Assembly (NCBI RefSeq): GCF_001949145.1
Contig: NW_019091533.1
Coordinates: forward strand, 521,580-585,579
DNA length: 64,000 nt
From: Acanthaster planci
Lineage: Eukaryota; Echinodermata; Asteroidea; Valvatida; Acanthasteridae
Reading direction: 5' to 3'
Position numbers and translations under genes: made by a program
Shown here: piece by piece, positions 22,501 to 31,107 of the stretch
Layout of the letters: every line of letters begins with the position of its first letter
Numbering within the stretch: the stretch's first letter is position 1
The notes under the pieces: generated by a model
Databases searched by the model: none
What the model was told of the DNA's origin: nothing
What the model saw: only the letters and a program-made list of their open reading frames with translations

Positions 22501-24223
22501 AGAAAAATGTTGTTCAGTCATTTTGATTATTGATGTCGTTCGTGATATTCTTCACTGTCACTAAAATACAAAAATAAACTCCAAATCTGTCAAAACAAAA
22601 CACTCGCTTTATTAACAACCTACCCACCACCCTTTTGGTGAAGGGGCGTACGGAAACAGGGCAATATCCTTGTCTGGTTCCCGACCCATAGCCTACCGTC
22701 ATTTCTATTGGATAGTCCTCATCGTCGCTCACAACGTAGCTGGAATACCCAGATCCACCACCAGAACCGGCTTGTCGTTCTTGCCGCTGTAAAAGCACCA
22801 AATAAGATAAAAACGTGAGTCTTAGTTATACTCAACTATACAGAATTGTACAGAAGACAAGCTGATGTATTTTAATAGGCGGTAGCAAAGCACATTGAGC
22901 GCTGCCAAATATTGGTCCGCCGTCTAATTCTTTCATTGTCTGGTAACAGCAATTACAAAACATCGTTACTGCTGCTGGTAGGCCTATATCGTATACACAG
23001 TATATATCTTTGTCTATAAGTTTTGACTGTCTCAGTGCGAATATTCGTACACCACTGACAATTACAATAATAATCTATTCGTGTAAAATACGATCAAATC
23101 TAAATATAATTATTCGACAAGTTGTGAGATATACCTATTCAATATACAGATCAGATCAACTGAAGAATGAAAGCTCGTGTTATCGAGACTTGCATTACAA
23201 ATATACATGTGGTACCCAACTCCTAGCATTGCATGGTTGCATGGTAACAAGCATTTCGACATTTTAGAACTGCATTCGTATATGCATTCATGGCAAATTC
23301 AAAAGCGAATACGTCTTTGGGCTCATTTAACATGATCTTGGGGAGAAAATATCGAACGGTGTTTTTTCATAGAGTTTCGGTGCTCACATTTCTGGATAGG
23401 CCACTGTTTTAGGGAAACTTGTATCTTTAGACATACGCCGCTTATACACCCTAAAAGATCCCTTGGGGGAATCCGCTCACCCACCCCGACATTTTATTCC
23501 GATATCGCCGAAGTGCATGCATTTATCAAGACCTGAGCCTTTACGAGTTTTAGAGCGACTCTTTGCAGTCTTTTGACACCTATTTTCTGAAAACCAAACA
23601 CACCATTCTTGCACAGCGCGCATTTTTCTGAAACAGGTCAGCAAAAAATGTATGCTTTTTCCACTGCGGTGCTCAATGCACGCGGGCAGGCAAGTGTGTA
23701 GCCCTGAACGTCAAATAACCGTAACGACATAGCTGTACGTCTGATCAAGTTCAAACTTCATTTGTAATGATAAGAAGTGTCTTTCATTCATTCCAAGTTT
23801 TACAAAACTGAGCCTGGAACAGCCAAGTTCTTGGGGGCGGAATACGAATCCGCCCCTCTCCCTTCCTCCCCACGGCTCTTTAAAAGCAATGAGCGGGTAG
23901 TTGGTCTTCGGCAAAAGTAATTAGCTCAAAGTCGTATACCTTTTTCAAACTCTTGTTTACAACTTTAAGGCGTTGCGAGTTATCTCAATGTGCCGCTGTG
24001 AATATTAACTATAAAAAGGGAACGCCGCTGTGCAAAGTATCCAGGTCACTGAATATTGAAACAGTAACAAAATGCAATATGTACTTACTTGGAGTACCAC
24101 TTGTTCCTCGTCTGTGATTTCAAACTCAGGAGCAGCCACAAATGCTGGTGCTGCTTGAGCAATCGGTGATGCCACCATCGCTATTAAGAAAAGCGAGGCC
24201 ACCTTTAAGCGCTGGGAATCCAT
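7338..24223 (-). CDS. ITIH: Inter-alpha-trypsin inhibitor heavy chain-like protein, 17 coding exons, 963 aa
   Basis: Exons (5' to 3'): 24223-24089, 22786-22624, 21265-21115, 19053-18943, 18355-18217, 17627-17364, 16459-16293, 15840-15719, 14550-14408, 13848-13447, 12820-12659, 12271-12115, 11052-10981, 10521-10408, 8397-8212, 7964-7788, 7564-7338. They sum to 2892 nt with all phases matching. Domain order is signal peptide, VIT (about residues 100-230), VWA (about 343-530), linker, and ITIH C-terminal domain (about 731-955). Vertebrate heavy chains have the same order and similar length (about 900-950 aa). In vertebrates these are secreted and are transferred to hyaluronan through a chondroitin sulfate ester. 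The start at MDSQRL is preferred over the upstream in-frame ATG (24256) because it directly precedes the hydrophobic signal segment. The exon 2 donor (22623/22622) is the least certain junction; it was chosen because it gives the required phase. Family assignment is very secure; the exact paralogue is not. Confidence 0.95.
10187..10334. mobile_element. MITE-like inverted-repeat element, copy 1 (148 bp)
   Basis: It starts GGGCATTTCACAGTAATGCG and ends with the near reverse complement (CACTACTGTGAAACGCCC). The interior holds paired GCGTTGACCAATCACA-type sequence. A second copy is at 28850-29016. It lies in the ITIH intron between exons 14 and 15. No clear target-site duplication. Confidence 0.75.
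10981..12820 (-). CDS. ITIH: ITIH exons 11-13: post-VWA helix and Gly-rich linker
   Basis: Exon 11 (12820-12659, 54 codons) contains [18 protein letters not shown] and [12 protein letters not shown], matching the conserved ERLWAYLTI...[10 protein letters not shown] block of heavy chains; its acceptor follows a long T run. Exon 12 (12271-12115) starts [17 protein letters not shown], equivalent to [16 protein letters not shown], then becomes Ser/Pro-rich. Exon 13 (11052-10981) is a 72-nt exon coding only low-complexity sequence, including [12 protein letters not shown]. This is the flexible linker region just before the DPHF site. Exon 11 is located from splice signals and homology; an internal acceptor at 12769 would drop 17 residues and was not chosen because the longer form fits the family. 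Confidence 0.92.
12903..13053. repeat. Perfect 36-bp inverted repeat (hairpin / MITE-like)
   Basis: The arms 12903-12938 and 13018-13053 are perfect reverse complements (left arm begins CATGGGCGCCATTTGAGCAA). Inside the 79-nt spacer a second palindrome pairs GGCGCAGGC with GCCTGCGCC and TAATGC with GCATTA, so almost the whole 151 bp can fold. It is rich in GC and CpG compared with its surroundings and lies in the ITIH intron, 82 nt upstream of the exon 11 acceptor. Confidence 0.9.
13447..16459 (-). CDS. ITIH: ITIH exons 7-10: von Willebrand factor A domain with complete MIDAS
   Basis: Exon 7 (16459-16293) reads [12 protein letters not shown] followed by [13 protein letters not shown]. The DxSxS metal-binding motif falls at D348, S350 and S352. 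Exon 8 (15840-15719) gives [13 protein letters not shown] and FVEWLGAGG. Exon 9 (14550-14408) supplies the MIDAS threonine (GTDLHGG, T419) and aspartate (IMLTDADL, D452). Exon 10 (13848-13447) gives [20 protein letters not shown] and [11 protein letters not shown], then a beta-rich region with [11 protein letters not shown]. All five MIDAS ligands are present, so the domain should bind a divalent cation. The exon 9 donor (GTCCGC, 14407) is weak, but it is the only site that keeps the frame. Confidence 0.95.
15599..15691. repeat. 93-bp hairpin element with 18-bp perfect arms
   Basis: GCGTGCAAAGTTAACATT (15599-15616) is the exact reverse complement of 15674-15691. The spacer contains AGAGATATC twice. 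It starts 27 nt downstream of the ITIH exon 8 end (15719), close enough to affect use of that donor. Confidence 0.85.
17364..21265 (-). CDS. ITIH: ITIH exons 3-6: VIT domain and start of the VIT-VWA connection
   Basis: Exon 3 (21265-21115) opens the VIT domain with [20 protein letters not shown] and [20 protein letters not shown], the hallmark strands of ITIH proteins. Exon 4 (19053-18943) gives [20 protein letters not shown] and GQTAGQVKQ, equivalent to the conserved VKEKE...GKTAG segment. Exon 5 (18355-18217) gives [20 protein letters not shown] and [20 protein letters not shown], closing the VIT domain. Exon 6 (17627-17364) contains [16 protein letters not shown] and [11 protein letters not shown] and runs to [13 protein letters not shown] just before the VWA domain. 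The phases 2/2/0/0 at the junctions agree. In the family, VIT domains support matrix and protein interactions. Confidence 0.95.
17705..17912. mobile_element. MITE-like element, family 2, copy 1
   Basis: Terminal inverted repeats (GGATCATTCCATGAGGTTTG at left; complement ending CTGGAATGACCC at right) enclose GTGACGGCGTCCTTGTTACA and TAACAATGTCAATTTGGAAT, both shared with 54616-54869. It lies in the ITIH intron between exons 5 and 6. No coding capacity. Confidence 0.8.
19345..20625. repeat. Compound foldback (inverted-repeat) element
   Basis: A long imperfect palindrome centres near 20175. Left arm about 19786-20074 pairs with right arm about 20274-20565, including TGACCCCCTTCCA/TGGAAGGGGGTCA and GTAAACACGTACTGATGTT with its complement. 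Two further diverged half-units lie to the left: 19345-19600 (left-arm orientation) and 19600-19785 (right-arm orientation). The CCAAGGCCATTTGT motif therefore appears at 19744 and again near 20589. The whole array is in the ITIH intron between exons 3 and 4. No transposase frame. Confidence 0.85.
22148..22420 (+). pseudogene. Non-LTR retrotransposon reverse-transcriptase fragment
   Basis: Plus-strand frames read [32 protein letters not shown], then after a frameshift [20 protein letters not shown]. This is the QSGFR...STE...LDLxKAFDxVDHxIL signature of jockey/CR1/RTE-type reverse transcriptases. Only about 90 codons remain, and stops and a frameshift disable it. It is antisense in ITIH intron 2. 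Confidence 0.85.
22624..24223 (-). CDS. ITIH: ITIH exons 1-2: signal peptide and N-terminal propeptide-like region
   Basis: Exon 1 (24223-24089) encodes 45 residues: a short start, the hydrophobic core [11 protein letters not shown], and small residues before AAPAF that suit signal peptidase. The donor is a consensus GTAAGT. Exon 2 (22786-22624) follows in phase 0 and reads RQERQAG, then a Gly/Ser-rich stretch and an acidic stretch (SDDEDYP). It is unlike any conserved domain and probably corresponds to the variable propeptide of vertebrate heavy chains. The basic RQER is a possible proprotein-convertase site (inference). Exon 2 could instead end at a GC donor a little upstream; the GTAGGT donor used here yields phase 1, as exon 3 needs. 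Confidence 0.82.
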
Positions 24224-24567
24224 TCCGGCAAATCTGAACGTCTCTTCAATCGCCAAACTTCAGAGAAGGTGGTCGGGTAAGGACCGATTCTGGTTTCACA
24301 GTTCGACACTGCGAGATTTTCAAAGGGCTGAGTTAGAACGCACAAAATGATTTCAAACCGACAGCACAACTTCACGCGTACAGCTGCTTTGTTCTAGAAA
24401 TTGGCCTGGTGATGAGCTGATTGTCAACACCACCAAACTAAAATACGGAACTGCAGCAAGCGCTGGCCTCCTTTGCAGACAAGGTGAGGAAGCAGCGTGC
24501 AACAAGACGACCAGCCCTCGTCAACGCCACACCGCACACAATGTTCAGATAGAGCTGAGAACTACAG

Positions 24568-24574
24568 TTATATA
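24568..24574 (-). promoter_or_regulatory. Candidate TATA box of the ITIH gene
   Basis: The minus strand reads GCTATATAACTG here, about 345 nt upstream of the ATG at 24223. That would put transcription start near 24540 and give a 5' UTR of roughly 300 nt with no need for a non-coding exon. The placement fits a secreted-protein gene with a focused promoter, but no transcript evidence is available. Confidence 0.45.
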
Positions 24575-25079
24575 GCTCCCCAAAGTTTCCGCTCCGTGAT
24601 CGGCGGTGTTAATTTGGGCGGCAAAAAGCGCCCAAGGGCTGGTGCGTTTTTATTAAGCACCTAAAATCACAAGCAACCGAAAAGCAACAGGGTGATCGAT
24701 TTTTGTACTGCGTGTTCAGTTCACAAATATTCTTCCCAACTTACTCGCCCAGTCTGATGCAAGGTTACAATTTTACTCCGCTTAACAATCCTCCATCGAA
24801 TAAAACTTCATATGTACATGTACACCTAATTATTACCCGTTGAGAACAATGACTTACACCGGACGCGATAAGAAAGTGAACTGCAAAACAACACAAGGCG
24901 GCTATACAAGACTCTGGTGATGCAGTCACGGGGTGCGCGCAAGCCAGGCACTCAGGGTAGCGCTTAGAGTAAATCGACCCCCCCCCCAACACGCACACAC
25001 ACACACACATCCACAGTGGGTATATAGACATCAAGCTGACAAAATCTTAGTTGTTACACTCTTTCAATGTGAAGTATAG

Positions 25080-28030
25080 GTTTACTGGATAAAGGACAAT
25101 CGGGAGATATCCAAAAATCCAGTTGCACAAAGTAGACCAACCAGAGGGCTGAGCTTAAAGGAGTCTACTTAACCAGGTAACTTTCAGAGCTTCTAGATAA
25201 ACCCGAACGTCAACCATTCGCAACCCACCCTGACCATAATCTTGGATAATTTGGTTTCTGGCCACTCGGTCTTGTCCTTTCCAAATAAAATTAAAAACCA
25301 GACTATTTAACTCCTTAATCATATCACAGGGAGGATCGGGAAGGGTTAACACACGGTAGATAAGTTTTGACATAAGTAATGATTTAACTAAAGCAATTCT
25401 GCCCAACACTGTTAAAGGTCTCTTTGACCAATTAAAAATTTGGCCACGTAAGGTCGGGATAATCCTATTGTAATTCAGCGAAATCATAGTGTTAAGATCA
25501 GTGGAGAAGTCAATAACAAGAATTCTAAAAGGTTGCTTAGCCGAGACCCAGCTCACGTTGATCCCTTCACAAAACTTCTCCTCACTATCTTTCATTGAAC
25601 CAATCCAAATGGCATTCGTCTTCTCAAATTTAACGTTTAAACCAGACATATCAGCAAATTGGTCAAGAAAGCAGCCTGCACTGACTTCGCACTGACATCA
25701 TCAGCATACTAGGATAATCGAAATTCCATTCCCTCAATCGTAATGCGTTGAAGATCTTTATCAATGCATACCATCATTGATAAAATTTCTGCACACAAAA
25801 GGAACAGATAATGACTTAAGCCGTCCCCCTCCTACAACCTCTTCCAATTTGAACCGACTGAGAAAGGAATCCATTAACCAGAACTGAAGAGGAGGCTTGG
25901 TTATATAAAGTACCTTGATCCACTTTTTAACAGAAGGGCCAAAATCGAACGCGTCTAGATCTTTAAAAATGAAATTATGTGATATGGAATCAAATGCTTT
26001 TTCAAAATCAAGACAGAAATAGACCAGGAATATTATTAGATTCACTGACATTAAACAAGTCATACATTAATTGAATATTTTCCCCCAATAAAACGATCTG
26101 CCATAAACCCCTTCTGTATTTCATGAATAAAACACTTCAGACAACATTTAAGTCTTTCTTTGCAATGCAGGCAGAAGCAATTTTGTACGAAGTGTTTAAA
26201 AGAGAAATGGGGCGCCAATTTTTCAAATACTGTCGAGGCTTGTCCCCTTTTAGCAAAAGAAGGAATTTTACCGTATCTCTGAGTAACAGAGAGTTGACCA
26301 GAGACATAACCCCTGTTTAATGAGCGTAGTAAGTATAACGACGTCTGAAGCCAAATAATTATAAAATCCATAACTAAAACCAAAAAACTAAAAGACTTGC
26401 CATTCTTCGCTTTTTTAATACCTGAATAAATTCGTCATGAGATAAAGGCCCCTCAATGCTATCTCGTACACTGTCGGCAAGAATGCTCTTACTNNNNNNN
26501 NNNNNNNNNNNNNNNNNNNNNNNNNNNNNNNNNNNNNNNNNNNNNNNNNNNNNNNNNNNNNNNNNNNNNNNNNNNNNNNNNNNNNNNNNNNNNNNNNNNN
26601 NNNNNNNNNNNNNNNNNNNNNNNNNNNNNNNNNNNNNNNNNNNNNNNNNNNNNNNNNNNNNNNNNNNNNNNNNNNNNNNNNNNNNNNNNNNNNNNNNNNN
26701 NNNNNNNNNNNNNNNNNNNNNNNNNNNNNNNNNNNNNNNNNNNNNNNNNNNNNNNNNNNNNNNNNNNNNNNNNNNNNNNNNNNNNNNNNNNNNNNNNNNN
26801 NNNNNNNNNNNNNNNNNNNNNNNNNNNNNNNNNNNNNNNNNNNNNNNNNNNNNNNNNNNNNNNNNNNNNNNNNNNNNNNNNNNNNNNNNNNNNNNNNNNN
26901 NNNNNNNNNNNNNNNNNNNNNNNNNNNNNNNNNNNNNNNNNNNNNNNNNNNNNNNNNNNNNNNNNNNNNNNNNNNNNNNNNNNNNNNNNNNNNNNNNNNN
27001 NNNNNNNNNNNNNNNNNNNNNNNNNNNNNNNNNNNNNNNNNNNNNNNNNNNNNNNNNNNNNNNNNNNNNNNNNNNNNNNNNNNNNNNNNNNNNNNNNNNN
27101 NNNNNNNNNNNNNNNNNNNNTTTTGAAAAAAATTTGATCATCAATAACAAAATGGATATCTCGTGGATGCATGTTTCTAATATTAAAACGTCAATATGGA
27201 GACATGGCATATTCTTCCACCAAGTCCCAAATAGTGTCCTTAACTACATCAACATAATTTTTATCCGTCAATAACGAATTAATAAACTTCCAGTAACCTT
27301 GATCATGTTCAATATCACTGAGGTCAAATTTAATGTCAATAAGAGAGTGATCAGTTCTATCTCCTGGCTTAATCTCACAACTGATAATTTTAGAGTTTAA
27401 TTCTGATGAAATTAAGAAAACAATCCAATGTAGATTGCTTCAAAGTTTGGAGTTGTCTCCAAGTATATCTACGAGAATCCGGGTTGTGTGCCCTCCAGAC
27501 ATCAAATAAATCAAAATCATTCCACATATTGAGAACTCTGTTTCTTGCCAGAGGATTATTCAGATTGACGTAGTTCACATAATCAAGAGATTCATTTTGG
27601 ACCAAATTCCAGTCCCCACAAAGAATAGTGTGAGTGTAATCCAAATCATTCAAAATCGTGCAGATATTATTATAAAAACCAGGATCATCGTTATTTGGTC
27701 CATACAAGTTGACCAATGTGATTTTGTAATCACCGACTTCTAGATCCACAATTAACCAATTACCATTTTCATCCTTTTTGACCCACTTGGCTATATATCC
27801 CACATTATTATTAAAAAGGATAACCACTCCTCTGGAGTTGCTCCTGAATGAGCTGAAGAAACAGTTGAAACCTCATTCACACCCCGCAAACTGTTCCGTG
27901 TCCTTGGTAAAATGCACATCTTGTAAACAATAAACAAAATATTTTTTGTTCATAAGAAAATGAAAGACGTCGCAAGGTCACCCAGCCCACGACAATTCAT
28001 CGAGGCTACTGAAAACTGACTATTTTCCAT
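25080..28030 (-). mobile_element. Degenerate L1/Tx1-like LINE, ORF2 remnants
   Basis: Reading the minus strand from about 28030: MENSQFSVASMNCRGLGD, then CLQDVHFTKDTEQFAG and LVNLYGPNNDDPGFYN, LCGDWNLVQN (apurinic-endonuclease motifs). The assembly gap follows. Then YLKNWRPISLLNTSYKIAS (26200-26260), DFEKAFDSISHNFIFK, the catalytic YADD at 25697-25708, and MSGLNVKFEKTNAIWIGS, LTVLGRIALVKSLLMSKLIY, FNFIWKG. Order and motifs match the ORF2 of Tx1/L1-clade elements. Frameshifts and stops occur throughout, so it is inactive. No ORF1 was recognised upstream, and the downstream end fades near 25080 without a poly(A) or simple-repeat tail. Confidence 0.9.
26494..27120. other. Assembly gap (627 N)
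   Basis: Unsequenced run inside the LINE, between its endonuclease and reverse-transcriptase parts. The true size is unknown. Confidence 0.99.
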
Positions 28031-28849
28031 TGCAACAATTTTTGCATAGTGATGCGAGGAAAATCATTTCGTATCCAAATATGGTCTTAAAAGTAACAAA
28101 CAAACTTATAAAACAAGACCAAACCAAGGATACCTAAAATGAATGCAACACATTGAACCAAAGGCTGCAATAAAGAACTCGGTAGATGAAGAACTCGCCA
28201 AATGACTTAACCCAGATTTTTTAATGAAACCCCCCTCCCATAGGACCATACCCATTGCATTCCACAAAACAACCTTCCAACAAGAAAAAAAGAGAAAAAA
28301 GGTACAAGCATTCCCTCTTCAACACCTAAAACAAATCCTTTGGTCGACAGATAGCCCGCAGTGGAATGGATTACTAGAAGGAAACATGATTTCGACGCAT
28401 AAGAGCTCTTTTCCAAACAAACAGGAACATTGAAGATCGCCCCCAAATACAGCATAAATACCCTAAACACACTCAACATCTGTCACAAAATTTGCGAGGA
28501 ATAACCCCACAAAAGGGGACCACAGTTCCGTTGTATTTCAGGATGATGTTTTTGTTGCGTTGCCATGAAACCTAGTTTTGCAAAGCAGGGTCACGGATGT
28601 TTTTTCTGAGTACAGTTCTTCCCGCTCTACTTCGTACCAGGCACTTCTCCGCCGCTCGGCGGCCAGGGGTTAATAGTTTTGGAGGTTCCCTTGAACAGCC
28701 TCGCACGGGCCGGCACCGTCCCTGCTGGGAAGCCTGGATGATCGATCACGAGAGATAATTCAACAAATAAGAAAGAGTAAAAGCGATGCAGCATTCGCCA
28801 CATGTTTACCTTAAAGCAGCAATGAACTCTTGCCATACAGAAACAATCC

Positions 28850-29016
28850 GGGCGATTCACAATAGTGCGCCTCTGAGAGTTTGCAACGCGTTGGCCAATC
28901 ACAAGGCGCGAAATATATCGACCCTTTCCAAACGCGCATTGGGTCGACAGATTCCGCAGAATGTGATTTGCCAACGCGCTGCAAACTCTTGGAGGGCCCA
29001 CTACTGTGAAACGCCC
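28850..29016. mobile_element. MITE-like inverted-repeat element, copy 2 (167 bp)
   Basis: Same family as 10187-10334. It begins GGGCGATTCACAATAGTGCG and ends CACTACTGTGAAACGCCC. The interior arms GAGAGTTTGCAACGCGTTGG and CCAACGCGCTGCAAACTCTT are near reverse complements, so most of the element folds into one hairpin. Confidence 0.8.
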
Positions 29017-30639
29017 GTATTACGCGACGTTGAAAACCTGTGGGTGTTGCACCGGGCGGTTGTGCTCGATAATAAACTTTGTTCCCTTGAGCCAGGTACT
29101 TCTGTACATTTATGGTGTAGAGACAAAAATACTGAGTAAAAGAAACAAGTGGGCCAAACGAGAATCCAAAACCAAATTCCCCTTTGTAAGGCATTTATTT
29201 GTTTTCAAAATATATATACACACAGCATTAGACTGAGGAATACTGATAAGTTACATTAACCAAAATAAATCCACTTTCAACGACTGAATCTCTCTATTTT
29301 TTTAAAGTTCTATCTTTAAAAAGCTACATTTTCTTTTCTTTTTGGAAACACACTTCTGGCATTTTATGACATGTATAGCTTTCTTGGAGCCGTTTAGTTG
29401 TCGATGTCAAGTCTCAATCTAAATTGTAGCCGCATGCCCTTTAACAAGCACTCTTCCCTCTCCACCCATTTTATCCTACACACAATAAGGCTTTCTTCGC
29501 GAATGCAGCTCACAAACGAATAGACGTTGAAGGATACCATTCAGTCAAGTCAGCACAACATATGCATTACTGACAAACCTTTGCTAGCGACTGGGCATAG
29601 TAAATGGAAAAAAAGGGCAAATCTGTTCCAAGCCATTTGGCTCATAAGGCCAGTATAAATGAAAGACCATCATTACATGTAATTAAAAATCTGATCACAG
29701 CAACACGTCTGTCAAAATACTACCACCGAAGTCAATTACTGATATTTTCTTCAATATCAACAACTAAATTTTCCTTTTGAAGAACCTCATTTCTCCTGAA
29801 GACAATTTGCAATTAAGAGGGGAATAATTAATATGAGATTGGCCGGTCTGAAACGTGCGTTTAAAATTCACTCAGAAGAATGGACGCGACTAATGGCCCT
29901 CGCCTGCGGCTAGGGGCATTATCATTTCCATTCATAGATAATGTTTTAGTCAAGAGTCCAAAGAAGTCAATATATGATAGATTTCCTGCGATTTTGTTCA
30001 AGAATTTCATCTTCAGCTTCCCGAACACCCCGTCCATTTTATGGAATATTCCTTGAGAAAAATTGTCCAATTGGCGCGCGCGTGGCGAGCACGTGCATGC
30101 GGACTTTTGACCAATCAGAATCTTGTATCCAAGTGCCAGCGTGCGATTTACGTAGCGGGCATTATCACTTCTCATCAGGCATTATCAAATGTTACTACAA
30201 GGTCGAGTTGCACGTAGTTGAATAGAGAGACTGTCTGAGGTATGTATGAAAATTTGGCGAAGCGAAAAAGTCACCTTGATCAAGGCGTTGAGCTTGACTT
30301 ACAGTTGATTGATTGAAGAAACTCCCAAACAGTGCCTTGTACATGTATGTACATGTATAAAGGCCTCTTTCCATATGCGCGTCAACAATTGCGGCAAGCG
30401 TTACCTATCCGTCAGCATCGTTATTGGGCGATTTTGATGGCTGAACGCAATGCAAACGTGTGGAGTCGATTTTGGACTCATGGGGTCATCTCATGGAGTT
30501 TTGGCTAGTTACCTGATTTATCAAGCAAGGTTTCCTCGTGTTTGAGCTAATTTTGTGCTTAAGCAGCTTTATGAAAATGGCCCCTGCAGGTTTTGTTCTC
30601 TTTTTTAAAACGCAACTATGTGTAAACCATTTTTTGATC
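29017..30639. other. Intergenic, no gene seen
   Basis: Lies between the LINE/MITE cluster and the 3' flank of the WD-repeat gene. It contains one copy of the dispersed element described at 30060-30245, and otherwise only short chance frames. Confidence 0.5.
30060..30245 (+). repeat. Dispersed repeat related to the 36.5-kb minisatellite element
   Basis: It shares TTTTGACCAATCAGAATC-type sequence, the GGGCATTATCACTTCTCATC unit, and GTTGAATAGAGAGACTGTCT with the inverted copy at 36510-36780. Part of the same sequence is at 3645-3725. Here the GGCATTATC unit occurs only about twice. Confidence 0.7.
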
Positions 30640-31010
30640 TCTCAAAACATTATCATAATAAGATGAATTAAGAGAGAAATCAAATTTAGCACAAGTTTCC
30701 ACAAAGCTCCATCAATGACTGGACGGTTTTGGTTACAAAAAAATCAAGCTTAGCCAGTGCAATGGGCTATCAATTAATGTTACAGAAAGCACCAAATCTC
30801 TCCCTTGAATTGACCAATCAGCTGCATGGTTTCAAAAAACTTGTTTACAGTAGTACTGACTCCGTTTCCAATATAGCACTCACTTTGATCCTGGGAAAGA
30901 ATGTTTGACAAGAAAAAAATTCAATCAAAGTTAATTCTACCAAAATGTTCAGAGTCAATAGATGTTGTCAGCAACTCTGGACTTCATCATTGAAGCCCTC
31001 CTTTAAGCTC
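30640..31010. repeat. Repeat block B, first part
   Basis: Colinear with 2315-3555 of block A. In B, the sequence AATAGATGTT runs straight into GTCAGCAACTCTGGACTTCA, whereas in A these are separated by about 760 bp. It lies immediately downstream of the stop codon of the WD-repeat gene, probably in its 3' UTR or flank. Confidence 0.85.
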
Positions 31011-31107
31011 AAGGTTGATTCCTGTTGTCGCTCTCAGACAATCTTATGGCAGGGAATTCCCCCGCCGACCCGAGTGGATCCTGGAGTATCTGGACAGCTG
31101 AATTTGT

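Noticed and set aside
27390-27827. Independent host endonuclease gene
   Set aside because: The endonuclease motifs are the N-terminal part of LINE ORF2, with reverse-transcriptase motifs downstream on the same strand and frameshifts throughout.
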